A DNA stretch of 64,000 nt from Pseudoalteromonas sp. 0303 (GCF_013349995.1 NZ_JABVXF010000023.1:23053-87052), one strand, 5' to 3'; positions 46,207 through 54,767 are shown, counted from the first letter of the stretch. Translations and numbers: made by a program. Notes: generated by a model not told the origin, from the sequence alone.

Positions 46207-46721
46207 TGTTTTTGCTCATTGTGAGGATAAGCAAAGCGTAATACAGTAAAGTTACCATTTGCTTCTTGAAGACGCACACGGCTCACTTGCTCTGCTGCTA
46301 CACATAATTCGAACTGACTAAATAGCTGCTTTAGCAAGTCATCTTTAGGCAATAAAGTCTGACAACCGGACTCTGCATGACCTGTCATCGAAAATTGCTC
46401 AGCAAGTGCCACTTCATCATGCTTTAAAATCGCTTGCAGTAAATTAACGTAAGGCTCAGCTCCTTTTTGTAGCTGCGGCTCACCTTGATCGTTAAGGGTA
46501 TATACTTGCCCTTGCTTGATTAATAGCGTGCTTTTAACCGGAGATTCAACCTGCCAAGTGAGGCCATCTTCAGCAAGTTCAAACGAACCTGTTGAAATAA
46601 AAGGTTTACTAAATCCTTTAAAATGCTTCTCTTGGCTAAATGTGCCTTGCTCTGTCACTGCGCTCGATGCAAACACAGGAAAAAAAACTAGCACACTCAG
46701 TAACAACACGCTTAATCGCAT
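46203..46721 (-). CDS. LolA-like periplasmic lipoprotein/lipid carrier
   Basis: The 172-residue protein has a signal peptide (residues 1-19) and a LolA-like beta-sheet pattern: FKGFSKPFISTGSFELAEDGLTWQVESPV, then STLLIKQGQVY. Such LolA relatives accompany MMPL exporters in aryl polyene clusters and are proposed to ferry the pigment lipid through the periplasm. The start shares one base with the thioesterase stop (TAATG), and its end overlaps the exporter start (GTGA). Assignment is by fold pattern and context; sequence identity to true LolA is low. Confidence 0.82.
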   Translation of the reverse strand: MRLSVLLLSVLVFFPVFASSAVTEQGTFSQEKHFKGFSKPFISTGSFELAEDGLTWQVESPVKSTLLIKQGQVYTLNDQGEPQLQKGAEPYVNLLQAILKHDEVALAEQFSMTGHAESGCQTLLPKDDLLKQLFSQFELCVAAEQVSRVRLQEANGNFTVLRFAYPHNEQKQ

Positions 46722-47146
46722 TAAATCACCTTTTGAAGTTTTTCATGTAGCACAGGCGGCGAAACAAACTGCATTTCTTTTTTCTCTATATCAACCGCAA
46801 CTTGGATAGTCGTTGCTTTGGTTAACTTTTTACCTGTAGCGCAATCAGTGATTACGTAATCGATACGTAATCGTGTTTCATATTCTTTTAAGTACGCATC
46901 GACGCGGATTTTTTGTGTAAACAATGCTGAGCCGACGTACTTAATATGCATATCAATAATCGGCCACGCATAGCCAGACTCTTGCATTTGCACATAATCA
47001 TAATCAAACAAACGCAGTAATTCGCAGCGCGCGACTTCTAAATAGCGCGGGTAATTACCATGCCATACCACATTCATTGGATCGCAATCATGAAAAGGAA
47101 TTTCAATCTCAACATGAGTGCTCAGCAACGAGCCTCTACTATGCAT
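46721..47146 (-). CDS. Hotdog acyl-thioesterase of the APE cluster
   Basis: This 141-residue 4HBT-type thioesterase shows IPFHDCDPMNVVWHGNYPRYLEVARCELL, with the catalytic aspartate equivalent in DCDPMNVVWHGNY. It would release or edit acyl-ACP or acyl-CoA intermediates. The ATG at 47144-47146 is inside the last codons of the ammonia-lyase gene (eight-base overlap) and has TGGAG upstream, so it is preferred to the open frame's earlier start at 47179. Position and family correspond to ApeL. Confidence 0.88.
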   Translation of the reverse strand: MHSRGSLLSTHVEIEIPFHDCDPMNVVWHGNYPRYLEVARCELLRLFDYDYVQMQESGYAWPIIDMHIKYVGSALFTQKIRVDAYLKEYETRLRIDYVITDCATGKKLTKATTIQVAVDIEKKEMQFVSPPVLHEKLQKVI

Positions 47147-48683
47147 ATAAACTCCAACGTTTTGTTTGAATAGCGTCAACCGTAAAGCGAAGAACAGCCT
47201 CTAGAGGACGGTCTTCATCAAGCAGCGGGAAAAACTCGCTAATGTCTTGATACATACTTTGTACATCACTAGTTAAACTAGCGAATTCAAGCTCACCGCT
47301 ATTAATACGTAAACGCAAACCTTGAATACTCGCAAGCAAAGTACTTGCAACCACTTGCTCAGTTAGCTGCAATATACGTAAACAATCTCGTGCAGCGATG
47401 GTTCCCATGCTCACTTTATCTTGGTTGTGACACTCGGTTGAACGAGAAAACACACTTGCTGGCATGGTCAGTTTTAATGCTTCGGCCGTGTATGCACTGG
47501 CGCCAATTTGGACCGCTTTAAAACCATGGTTAATATAACGACGCTCATCATTACTCGCCGATAGATTAGAAGGTAAACCATTGTTATAGCGCGTATCAAC
47601 TAAAGATGCGATTTGTCTATCGGCTAAGTCGGCTAAATTAGCAACAGCGGTTTTCATGCTATCCATAACCATTGCAATATGACCGCCATAGAAGTGACCA
47701 CCATGCAATACGTGTTCACCTTCGCCATCGATGATTGGATTATCATTTGCCGAATTTAATTCATTTTCAATCATTTGCCTAAACCATGGCAAACTATCTT
47801 GCAGCACACCAATCACATGTGGAGCACAGCGAATTGAATACCTATCTTGTAAGCGGTCAGCATTACGCGGGTGTTCTACATGGTTTAAGTCTCCACGGAT
47901 CCATGCAGCTACTTGCTGTTGCCCTGGATGTGGCTTCACCGAAAACAAAATATCATCAAAGTGATGACTGTTACCTTTTAATGCAAGGCTTGCAAGGGCT
48001 GTTATACGGCTGGTCAATTTAACTAGATAATCAGCTCTATCATAAGCAAGACATGCCAAAGCTGTCATCACGGCAGTGCCATTCATGACTGCCAACCCTT
48101 CTTTCGGGCGCAGCTTTAATGGCTGTAAGCCAAGTTCTTGCATCACCTCTAGGCTGTTTTTAATTTCGCCTTTGTAATACACATCTCGCTCACCAACCAT
48201 AGCACCGGCTACATACGAAAGCGGCGTTAAATCACCACTGGCTCCCACTGATCCTTCTTGCGGGATCACCGGTACGATATTGTGATTTAAAAAGTCACGT
48301 AATAAATTCAACATCTCCCAGCTAACGCCAGAATAACCTTGTGAAAGCGAAGTTAAGCGGGTTGCTAAAATAGCGCGCCCTTGGGCTTGATTAAAAACAT
48401 CGCCAAGGCCACAACCATGAAAACGAGTAAGATGCAGTGGTAACTCATTGACTAAATCAAGTGGCACTTTTACGGTTACTGAGTCGCCATAACCTGTGGT
48501 AACGCCATATATCACGCCATCATCTTCAAGCAACTTATCTAAAAAGGCCACGGCGCTGTCTATTTTATTAGCAAATTGACGGTCTGATGTTAACGCAACA
48601 GCACCTTGCTCTAATGCAATATGAACAATATCTTCGATTGATAAACGCTGTTGGCCAAAAACGGTAGTCGAGTGCTCTGACAC
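47139..48683 (-). CDS. MIO-type aromatic amino acid ammonia-lyase (HAL/TAL/PAL family)
   Basis: The 514-residue enzyme has the MIO-forming Ala148-Ser149-Gly150 in GSVGASGDLTPLSY, with YGVTTGYGDS, EGLAVMNGTAVMTAL, NSANDNPI and the C-terminal DKVSMGTIAARD segments. It removes ammonia from an aromatic amino acid; in pigment clusters this yields 4-coumarate or cinnamate as starter for the acyl-ACP ligase. The selectivity loop HLTRFHGCGLG has His where tyrosine lyases do, but it differs from classical HAL and TAL, so substrate is open. The start is GTG at 48681-48683, because AAGGAG lies seven bases upstream; an open frame reaching 48872 is inside the previous gene. Confidence 0.88.
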   Translation of the reverse strand: MSEHSTTVFGQQRLSIEDIVHIALEQGAVALTSDRQFANKIDSAVAFLDKLLEDDGVIYGVTTGYGDSVTVKVPLDLVNELPLHLTRFHGCGLGDVFNQAQGRAILATRLTSLSQGYSGVSWEMLNLLRDFLNHNIVPVIPQEGSVGASGDLTPLSYVAGAMVGERDVYYKGEIKNSLEVMQELGLQPLKLRPKEGLAVMNGTAVMTALACLAYDRADYLVKLTSRITALASLALKGNSHHFDDILFSVKPHPGQQQVAAWIRGDLNHVEHPRNADRLQDRYSIRCAPHVIGVLQDSLPWFRQMIENELNSANDNPIIDGEGEHVLHGGHFYGGHIAMVMDSMKTAVANLADLADRQIASLVDTRYNNGLPSNLSASNDERRYINHGFKAVQIGASAYTAEALKLTMPASVFSRSTECHNQDKVSMGTIAARDCLRILQLTEQVVASTLLASIQGLRLRINSGELEFASLTSDVQSMYQDISEFFPLLDEDRPLEAVLRFTVDAIQTKRWSLYA

Positions 48684-48684
48684 C

Positions 48685-49653
48685 TTAGTTCTCCTTGTTT
48701 TGACTACGAGACACTTGCTCGTCATTTTGCCAAAAATCATAAAAATTAAACCATTGATACGGATAGGCCGCAGCATAAAAACTGAGCCTTTGCGCATAAT
48801 CGCTAACAATTTGTTGTAATGTTTGTTGCCTCGTTTTACGCGGTAAAACGAGTTTGTCGGCGTATTTTTCAAAAATCACGCGGTAAAATGTTTCGCCATT
48901 GGGCTTTTTATCTTTTAAACAAAACAGATGAAACACCGGGCAATCTAACAGCGCAGCTAAAATAAATGGCCCTTGTGAAAAAGGGGCTGGCTTACCTAAA
49001 AAGTCAGCTTCGATAACTCTTCCTGCAGTGGTGGTACTGGTTCTATCACCGACAATCACCACAATTTCACCCTGCTCGACTTTTTCTTTGAGCATAATTG
49101 CCATATCAGGGCCAAGATCGGTTACTTGAATGAGGTTTACCGCAACATCCGGATTAATACTTTTCAGTAATTTATTAAATTCAACAGCATGATGTGTAAA
49201 CACCAACACATTAATCGTTTTACTGTTTCGGTGTTGGCTAAGAGCTCTACATACCTCTAAGTTACCAAGGTGTGAGCCGATAAAAATAGCCCCTTGCTGT
49301 TGCTCATCAAGCTGTTTAAACAGCGCTTCGTTGGTGTAAAGAATATTATGTTGCTGAATTCGTCCAAGCCAGGCATCAATTTTGTCAAAAGCGCTGTCAG
49401 CAAAGCAGCGAAAGTGACGAAAGCTATCGCGCCAAGTAACCCCTTTGCTATTGCCATTCACTTTACGCGCTTGGGTTAAGAATGCATGAGACGCTTGGCG
49501 GGCAGTTTTGCCTGTTAAAAACAAATAAAATACCACCGGAAACAACACCAACCACAAGCCTTTTCGACCAAATACGCGATAACATACGAGCAATATTTGC
49601 ATGCCTAAGCGATTGCCACGTTCTTGCATTTTTGACCAATGTTTTACAGCCAT
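48685..49653 (-). CDS. Lipid A acyltransferase-like (HtrB/LpxL-type) membrane protein
   Basis: The 322-residue protein resembles LpxL/HtrB lipid acyltransferases: one N-terminal membrane helix (LWLVLFPVVFYLFLTG), the HX4E catalytic motif in FIGSHLGNLEVCRALS, and the VIVGDRTS and GPFILAALLDCPVFHLF segments. In aryl polyene clusters an enzyme of this type attaches an acyl chain to the glycolipid anchor or the polyene to the lipid, which is probable here but unproved. The start shares one base with the glycosyltransferase stop (TAATG), and its stop is one base from the lyase start. It corresponds to ApeK in position. Confidence 0.87.
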   Translation of the reverse strand: MAVKHWSKMQERGNRLGMQILLVCYRVFGRKGLWLVLFPVVFYLFLTGKTARQASHAFLTQARKVNGNSKGVTWRDSFRHFRCFADSAFDKIDAWLGRIQQHNILYTNEALFKQLDEQQQGAIFIGSHLGNLEVCRALSQHRNSKTINVLVFTHHAVEFNKLLKSINPDVAVNLIQVTDLGPDMAIMLKEKVEQGEIVVIVGDRTSTTTAGRVIEADFLGKPAPFSQGPFILAALLDCPVFHLFCLKDKKPNGETFYRVIFEKYADKLVLPRKTRQQTLQQIVSDYAQRLSFYAAAYPYQWFNFYDFWQNDEQVSRSQNKEN

Positions 49654-50390
49654 TAGCCAGTCACCTTACGCCAAAGTAGCTTAGGTGAGCGTAGCAACAT
49701 GCCAAAGAATAAACGCGTATGCAGCCACGAAATTCCCACGTTATCGTGTAAGGCTCGAAAATGAGATACGCCATTTTCAGGGTAAATGACCTGGGTTGGC
49801 AAAAACGTGACTTTAACACCTTGCCAATAAAGCCTGACTAAAATTTCAATATCAAAGTCCATGCGCTTGCCAAGCGTTTGCTTAGTCATTAATTGTTCAA
49901 CGGCTGCTAAGGGATAAACCCGAAAACCACACATTGAATCAACAATATCAAAGCTGAGCGTTTCTACCCAAACCCAAAAATGGGTGATGTAACGACTTAA
50001 ATAACGGTGCTTAGGCACGGAGCTGTCATAAATTGGGCAACCACTGATCACCTTGTTAGGTGATGCATTACTTAATTCAATCAACTTACTAATATCTGCT
50101 AACGAATGCTGGCCGTCGGCATCAACCTGAATAGCATGGCTAAACCCTTGCTGATAGGCAGCCATCAAGCCTGTTTGAACTGCCCCACCCTTACCTTGAT
50201 TTTGAGCATGGCTTATCAAGGTTAAAAAATCGTACTGTGCGTCAAGCTGTGTAAATACATGCTTGGCATCAGCGTCACTGCCATCATCGACCATGATTAT
50301 CGGCAGCTGTAGCTCTTTTAGCTCATCGAGTACTGCAGCGATAGCATGGGTGTGATTGTAATTAGGAATAACAATACAAAACTGGTTCAT
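49653..50390 (-). CDS. Family 2 glycosyltransferase of the APE cluster
   Basis: The 245-residue enzyme is a GT2 transferase of the dolichol-phosphate mannose synthase type without C-terminal helices. FCIVIPNYNHTHAIAAVL starts the nucleotide-binding fold, IIMVDDGSDAD has the first acidic pair, AIQVDADGQHS carries the DxD motif and GKRMDFDIEILVRLYW follows. It probably adds the sugar of the aryl polyene glycolipid head (ApeJ position), with sugar identity unknown. The ATG at 50388-50390 follows the dehydratase stop by three bases, and its stop overlaps the next start by one. Confidence 0.9.
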   Translation of the reverse strand: MNQFCIVIPNYNHTHAIAAVLDELKELQLPIIMVDDGSDADAKHVFTQLDAQYDFLTLISHAQNQGKGGAVQTGLMAAYQQGFSHAIQVDADGQHSLADISKLIELSNASPNKVISGCPIYDSSVPKHRYLSRYITHFWVWVETLSFDIVDSMCGFRVYPLAAVEQLMTKQTLGKRMDFDIEILVRLYWQGVKVTFLPTQVIYPENGVSHFRALHDNVGISWLHTRLFFGMLLRSPKLLWRKVTG

Positions 50391-50393
50391 GGC

Positions 50394-50747
50394 TTAATCA
50401 CAAAATACAATTCGACCAGATGCATGCTGGCCTTTTTCTGATTGATAGCTAAATAAACATTTGCCTTTTGCATTGCGCTCAAGGGTTAGGTTTACCGTCA
50501 TATCGGGGGTTGTTACTACCTGAAACTTTAACACTTCTAAATCTTGAACTAGTTTGCCAAAACCCAAATATTGCTGAGCATATTTTACTGCCCAATCCAG
50601 CTGTACTACGCCTGCTAAAATTGGCGCATCTGGAAAGTGGCCGCGAAAATAATCTAAATCAGCCGCAATGGTTAACGCTAAACTCACACTAGTTTCTGTT
50701 TGTGTTAAAACGGCCACCTCTGGGGTCACGTTATTCAGGCTTGGCAA
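50394..50747 (-). CDS. apeI: 3-hydroxyacyl-ACP dehydratase (ApeI-like, FabZ type)
   Basis: This 117-residue hotdog dehydratase has the FabZ signature FRGHFPDAPILAGVVQLDWAV with the catalytic histidine. It dehydrates the 3-hydroxyacyl intermediates to trans-2-enoyl units and probably works with the second dehydratase at 40595. The start codon is TTG (50745-50747), supported by a GGAG seven bases upstream within the end of the ligase gene; the two genes overlap by 17 bases. No ATG alternative exists near the N-terminus. Confidence 0.9.
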   Translation of the reverse strand: MPSLNNVTPEVAVLTQTETSVSLALTIAADLDYFRGHFPDAPILAGVVQLDWAVKYAQQYLGFGKLVQDLEVLKFQVVTTPDMTVNLTLERNAKGKCLFSYQSEKGQHASGRIVFCD

Positions 50748-52089
50748 AATACTGCTCCAATGTTTTTAAACTTAATTTAGCTTGGCTGTTAAAAGGAAGT
50801 GCATCGATGTAGCGCCATTTACGTGGTAAGCAAATACGTTCAAAGCGGTTTGAGAGGTGCGCTTGTAAAGCGCGGTTAACTGCCAGTTTACCCTGCTGTT
50901 CAAGCTCTTTATTAGCCTCATCACTGAGTACAACCACCGCACCAATTTGCACGCGCTTAGCTGGAATAACCACTACTTTAACTTCTTTTACCCAGTCGTG
51001 ACTTTGCAGATAACTCTCAAGCTCATCAAGGTTTAAACGTTTTTCTTCAATTTTTATCGTTCTGTCTATACGGCCCAACAGTTTAAATTGACCATTTTTA
51101 TGAATAAGTGCTCTATCATCTAAAGGGAAATTCGATTGCTCTAAAATCGCAGAATCTAGCATCAAGCGCCCTTCATGATTCAGCGATAAAAAATTACCAT
51201 TAAACGGCTGCCATGGTACATCAACCGCTGCCTGTGTAACTTGTCGATAAGCAATACCGCCGGTTTCGGTACTACCAAATACTTGGGTAGCAGGGCGAGC
51301 TAACTGGTTAAATAAAGTTTCGGCATGTTCGTTGTTGAGAGGTCCGCCAGAGGAGAATAACCACTTAATTTTGTCGCGCTCAGGAATTAACACATTATCA
51401 GCACATAAACGGCCAAGTTGCGCAGGGCTTGAGACGAGCGCTGCATAACGAATATTTTTTAGCCTTTGCGCAATATGTTCAGGGTACTGAATTTGTTCAC
51501 TATCAATTATATGGCCTTTCGCCAACGGCCAAAGTAAACGAAATAATAAGCCGTAAATATGCTGATGCGAAACAGTTGCTAAAAACGTAAATTGGCTAGG
51601 CAAGTCAAATGACATTGAAAGTACTGCAAGCTCTCGATTTAATACCCGCCACGGTTTCACTATCGGTTTAGATTGTCCTGATGAGCCTGACGTATAAAAT
51701 ATAACCGCTGTGTTTGTTGGCCATTGTAAACGGTTAGTTTGCAAAGGCGTGTGACCAAGACTTTGCTCAAGGTTAGTAAATAGCACATCATCATTGATAT
51801 TGGTCGCATCGCCGGCAAAAAAAGCAGACTGTGCTAGCAATAAACTTAAGGTTTCGTGCTGACCATTAGGTGGCAAAATAACATTATAACCACTACACGC
51901 TAAAGCAAATAAGCGCACTGCAAATTGGTAGGTATCAGGATGGAATAACACCACATGGCTGCCAGCTTTAAGCGCTGTGAGCTTACTTTGATAAGCCGCA
52001 ATATCAGCAAAAAACTGTGTTTGTGTTATTGGCTGCCCTGCAACAACAAATGCAGCGTCTGGGTGAAATTTCAGGTTACTCGCTACCAT
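50731..52089 (-). CDS. apeH: AMP-forming acyl-ACP/acyl-CoA ligase (ApeH-like)
   Basis: This 452-residue ANL-superfamily adenylating enzyme loads the aryl starter (a hydroxybenzoate- or coumarate-like acid) onto an ACP in aryl polyene synthesis. The P-loop-like FYTSGSSGQSKPIVKPW, FGSTETGGIAYR and the late LLGRIDRTIKIEEKRLNLDELE hinge are visible, and the C-terminal lysine is in LPFNSQAKLSL. The ATG at 52087-52089 overlaps the upstream membrane-protein gene by 14 bases. The substrate acid is inferred from the adjacent ammonia-lyase. Confidence 0.9.
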   Translation of the reverse strand: MVASNLKFHPDAAFVVAGQPITQTQFFADIAAYQSKLTALKAGSHVVLFHPDTYQFAVRLFALACSGYNVILPPNGQHETLSLLLAQSAFFAGDATNINDDVLFTNLEQSLGHTPLQTNRLQWPTNTAVIFYTSGSSGQSKPIVKPWRVLNRELAVLSMSFDLPSQFTFLATVSHQHIYGLLFRLLWPLAKGHIIDSEQIQYPEHIAQRLKNIRYAALVSSPAQLGRLCADNVLIPERDKIKWLFSSGGPLNNEHAETLFNQLARPATQVFGSTETGGIAYRQVTQAAVDVPWQPFNGNFLSLNHEGRLMLDSAILEQSNFPLDDRALIHKNGQFKLLGRIDRTIKIEEKRLNLDELESYLQSHDWVKEVKVVVIPAKRVQIGAVVVLSDEANKELEQQGKLAVNRALQAHLSNRFERICLPRKWRYIDALPFNSQAKLSLKTLEQYFAKPE

Positions 52090-52642
52090 TACTTTTAACC
52101 TTTTGTCTTACAAGCCATTCCACAAGGCCTAAGAGAGCTATCAAAATATAGGCTATTAATCCGTTGTACAGAGTCCATGTCTGTAACGAAGTAAATAGGC
52201 TAGTGTATAACGCAATACTGCCATTAATAATAAAAAACGCGCACCATACTTTAGTAACTTGGCGCGTGTAATTAACCCCTTTTTCATCAAGATCAGGCTC
52301 TTTAATTCGAGCAAAACTTTCAATGACTGTTGGGCCACTTTTCAACGAATAAGCAAAGGTTATGGCCATCACTGTATTTATAATGACTGGGTAAAGCTTT
52401 AAGCCCAGATCACTGTTAAAAAACTGCGTTGTTGCTAAAGCGATAATAGCCAAAATAGAGGCTGGCTTTATCCATGGCATAGATTTCAGTAACTTCTTGC
52501 TAAGTAAAAGCCTTAAACCTAACAATACCATCAATACCAAGCTCACTTGCCTTAATGAGATATGCTGTAATCCAAAATACACAATAAATGGGTATAAAGA
52601 TAAGCATACTAAGAGCAGTGTTGTGGTTATCGCTTTGAGCAT
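52076..52642 (-). CDS. Integral membrane protein of the COG4648 type
   Basis: The 188-residue protein is hydrophobic with five to six predicted helices (about 6-24, 32-48, 58-74, 82-100, 135-153, 160-177). The loop SGPTVIESFARIKEPDLDEKGVNYTRQVTKVW is characteristic of the COG4648 proteins found beside ACPs and ligases in aryl polyene and related clusters. Its role is unknown; it may anchor the polyketide machinery to the inner membrane. It begins nine bases after the second ACP gene and overlaps the ligase gene. Confidence 0.82.
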   Translation of the reverse strand: MLKAITTTLLLVCLSLYPFIVYFGLQHISLRQVSLVLMVLLGLRLLLSKKLLKSMPWIKPASILAIIALATTQFFNSDLGLKLYPVIINTVMAITFAYSLKSGPTVIESFARIKEPDLDEKGVNYTRQVTKVWCAFFIINGSIALYTSLFTSLQTWTLYNGLIAYILIALLGLVEWLVRQKVKSNGSE

Positions 52643-52650
52643 AGTAATGT

Positions 52651-52896
52651 TTATGAAACGAGTTTTCCTACTTCGTTTACAACATCTTGCACAGTACGCA
52701 CTTGCTTAAATGCATCTGGCTCAATTTTCTTACCAGTGATTTCGCGTAGTTTTACAACTAAATCAACAGCATCAATGCTATCAAGATCTAGGTCTTGATA
52801 CAGGTGCGCATCTAGGCTGATATCATCAGCATCGATCTCAAATTCATCTACTAAAATGCCCTGTAAAACGTTGTAAATGTCAGCAGCGGTTTTCAT
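52651..52896 (-). CDS. apeF: Acyl carrier protein 2 of the APE cluster
   Basis: This 81-residue acyl carrier protein has its phosphopantetheine serine in LDLDSIDAVDLVVKL, residue 39 or so. The start ATG at 52894-52896 begins MKTAADIYNVLQGI and has AAGTAGGAAT upstream; an open frame to 52959 overlaps the previous ACP gene and is rejected. The two adjacent ACPs match ApeE and ApeF; which name belongs to which is by order only. One usually carries the aryl chain and the other the lipid acyl part. Confidence 0.9.
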   Translation of the reverse strand: MKTAADIYNVLQGILVDEFEIDADDISLDAHLYQDLDLDSIDAVDLVVKLREITGKKIEPDAFKQVRTVQDVVNEVGKLVS

Positions 52897-52921
52897 GCTT
52901 ATTCCTACTTCTAAGTCTGTA

Positions 52922-53179
52922 TTATGATTGGTGTTGGTTAATAAATTCTGCCAATGCATCTACCGATGCAAAATGGGCTTTTGTTTGTTCTGAGTTTGCG
53001 TCAATCTTAACGTTAAACTCTTTTTTAATGGCTAAGCCAAGCTCAAGCGCATCGATGCTATCTAGGCCTAAACCATCAACAAACAAAGGTTGGTCATTTT
53101 CAATATCATCCACGGTAATATCTTCAAGATCTAAGCTGCTAATGATTAATTGTTTTATTTTGTTCTTTAGTTCAGTCAT
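52922..53179 (-). CDS. apeE: Acyl carrier protein 1 of the APE cluster
   Basis: This 85-residue acyl carrier protein carries the attachment serine in LGLDSIDALELGLAI, with the usual acidic helix II. The ATG at 53177-53179 overlaps the TGA that ends the full-length reading of the upstream acyltransferase (ATGA), so its translation is probably coupled to ribosomes reaching that point. The in-frame amber codon 177 bases upstream may therefore lower expression of this ACP by polarity. Confidence 0.9.
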   Translation of the reverse strand: MTELKNKIKQLIISSLDLEDITVDDIENDQPLFVDGLGLDSIDALELGLAIKKEFNVKIDANSEQTKAHFASVDALAEFINQHQS

Positions 53180-53961
53180 AGGTGCCTGAGTTCCTCTGAA
53201 AAGTAATGTTGCAAATCACGGGTTAATTGTCGTGCTTGCATGGCGGGTTGTTCATTATTAAATGTGTCGTTAAACGTAAATGGGTCAGTGGCAAAGCGCA
53301 TCTCAAAATGCGCTTTTGTTGCGGCAACGCAATACCATGGTGTGCCTTTGGTCTAAGTGCTGGGTTTCATACTAATCAGCACTGAGGTAATTGGGGCTTT
53401 ACAACGCGCAGCAATATTCGCAGCTCCACGCTTAAATTTTAACTGTTCACCTGGGGTTGTGCGGGTGCCTTCAGGAAAGATAATCAGGTTATTTCCAGCA
53501 GCGAGTGATGCTTCACAATCATTAAGTAACTCTTGCGGGTCTTCATTACTAATATAACCTGTGCCTTTAATGACACCGCGCATAAATGGATTTTTAAATA
53601 GGTGTGCTTTGACCACGCAGTCAGCATTTTTAATCACAGATATCAGCACCACAACATCAATTAATGAAGGATGATTGGCAAGTACTAACTGCCCTTTAAG
53701 ATCATGAAATTTCTGTTTATCTTGCACAGAGAAATGGATAGCACCGGTGTAATGCATTAAGGCAACAAAGAATTTAAAACTATAGTGAACCGTTAAACGG
53801 GCTTTTTGCTTCCGTTTCGCTTGGCAAGGTTCAAATAAACGTTGTAAAGGCAAAACCAACAAGGTGAGTACAATACCGCCAAAACCAAATACAGCAAAAC
53901 AAAACCCGGTTGCCAGTACCCGCCAAATTTTATTCAACTTAATGTAAACGTTAGTCGCCAT
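53176..53961 (-). pseudogene. 1-acylglycerol-3-phosphate acyltransferase-like gene interrupted by an in-frame TAG
   Basis: The first 202 codons encode a PlsC-type lysophospholipid acyltransferase: a membrane helix near residues 15-35, the HX4D motif in NHPSLIDVV, NAD-like KAHLFKNPFMRGV and the FPEGTRTTPGE motif. A TAG stands at 53353-53355 just after SVLISMKPST. The same frame then stays open for 58 more codons (TKGTPWYCVAATKAHFEMRF onwards) and ends in a TGA that overlaps the ACP start. Related enzymes continue through this point (typically ...LTKG.KWY..), so one base change, TTG to TAG, is the simplest cause. The truncated form keeps both catalytic motifs and could still work. Upstream it overlaps apeC by 11 bases. 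It sits where ApeD is found. Confidence 0.85.
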
Positions 53962-54661
53962 GGTACTGTAGCATCCAAGCTGATTGTTGATGTGAAAGCA
54001 GCCATTGTGATCCTTTGCTTGTTAAAGCAGCTGCTAATTGCAGACTCAGTGGTAAACACGAGTCACTTTGAGTATGTTCTGATTCAGAAAGTTTTGTTAA
54101 TTCAAAATACGGCTTACCGGTCTGCGCTGTTGATAATACGAACGATACACTATGAGCAATTTGTTGCTCGTCACTAAATGGTAAGTATTCATCAGGTAAT
54201 ACACTTTCGGCATGGGCAATTAAAATTTGCTGCTCTACACCACTATGAACACGAGCAAAACCATCTATCATGGCTGAAATAATGCTGTCTTGGCCACCAG
54301 CGATAGCATTCATTGGGGCTTTATTTTTTGCAATAATAGAGAACAATCCAGTTGCAGCATTATGTACACTCAAACCAAATGCGGTCGGAGAAAGAGGTTC
54401 TTGTTCAACAAGTGAATGTAAAAGTTGCGCTGTTTTTGGTAAGTCGCCATGACGCGATGAAAAATTAACAGCTAACTGCTGATGCTCACCTTGCGCTTGA
54501 TGCATAGTATGAAGCGCCATTTTCATAAACGGGCTTAAGCGGCGGCGCTGCATCGGTGCAACCCAGCTAAAATCAAGGTCAGCAAGATTGAGATGGCTTA
54601 ATTCTGCTATTTGTTGCTCAGGTGCCACCCATAAACTCAAATTCTCAACAACAAATTTCAC
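53951..54661 (-). CDS. apeC: Chain-length factor-like ketosynthase domain protein (ApeC-like)
   Basis: The 236-residue protein resembles the N-terminal half of ketosynthases but lacks the active cysteine: the position usually reading ACSSG is HNAATGLFSII. It is the short chain-length-factor type (ApeC) that pairs with ApeO to set polyene length. RRRLSPFMKMALHTMHQA and NFSSRHGDLPKTAQLLHSL are characteristic segments. The start is a GTG at 54659-54661 with no clear ribosome site, and it is the first gene of the operon, so the promoter must lie within 54662-54712. Poor start signals may keep expression low. Confidence 0.85.
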   Translation of the reverse strand: MKFVVENLSLWVAPEQQIAELSHLNLADLDFSWVAPMQRRRLSPFMKMALHTMHQAQGEHQQLAVNFSSRHGDLPKTAQLLHSLVEQEPLSPTAFGLSVHNAATGLFSIIAKNKAPMNAIAGGQDSIISAMIDGFARVHSGVEQQILIAHAESVLPDEYLPFSDEQQIAHSVSFVLSTAQTGKPYFELTKLSESEHTQSDSCLPLSLQLAAALTSKGSQWLLSHQQSAWMLQYHGD

Positions 54662-54712
54662 AAATATTATTCTTATAACGCCAAACGATTGCTAATTTTA
54701 CCTATTAGCTAC

Positions 54713-54757
54713 AAAAAAGTAAAACAATGGTGCTTAATTACAGCCGCAATTAAGCAC
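54713..54757 (-). terminator. Terminator after the DapA-family gene, upstream of the APE operon
   Basis: On the minus strand GTGCTTAATT (54757-54748) pairs with AATTAAGCAC (54739-54730) around an eight-base loop, then a T-rich tail with T4 and T6 runs extends to about 54713. It lies 11 bases past the DapA-like stop and separates that gene from apeC. Confidence 0.75.
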
Positions 54758-54767
54758 TCATTCATTT

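Noticed and set aside
48684..48872. 63-codon N-terminal extension of the ammonia-lyase
   Set aside because: It lies inside the upstream acyltransferase gene, has no lyase homology, and the GTG at 48683 has a strong AAGGAG site.
53951..54661. Truncated, inactivated ketosynthase pseudogene
   Set aside because: The short cysteine-less form is the normal chain-length factor type in aryl polyene clusters.
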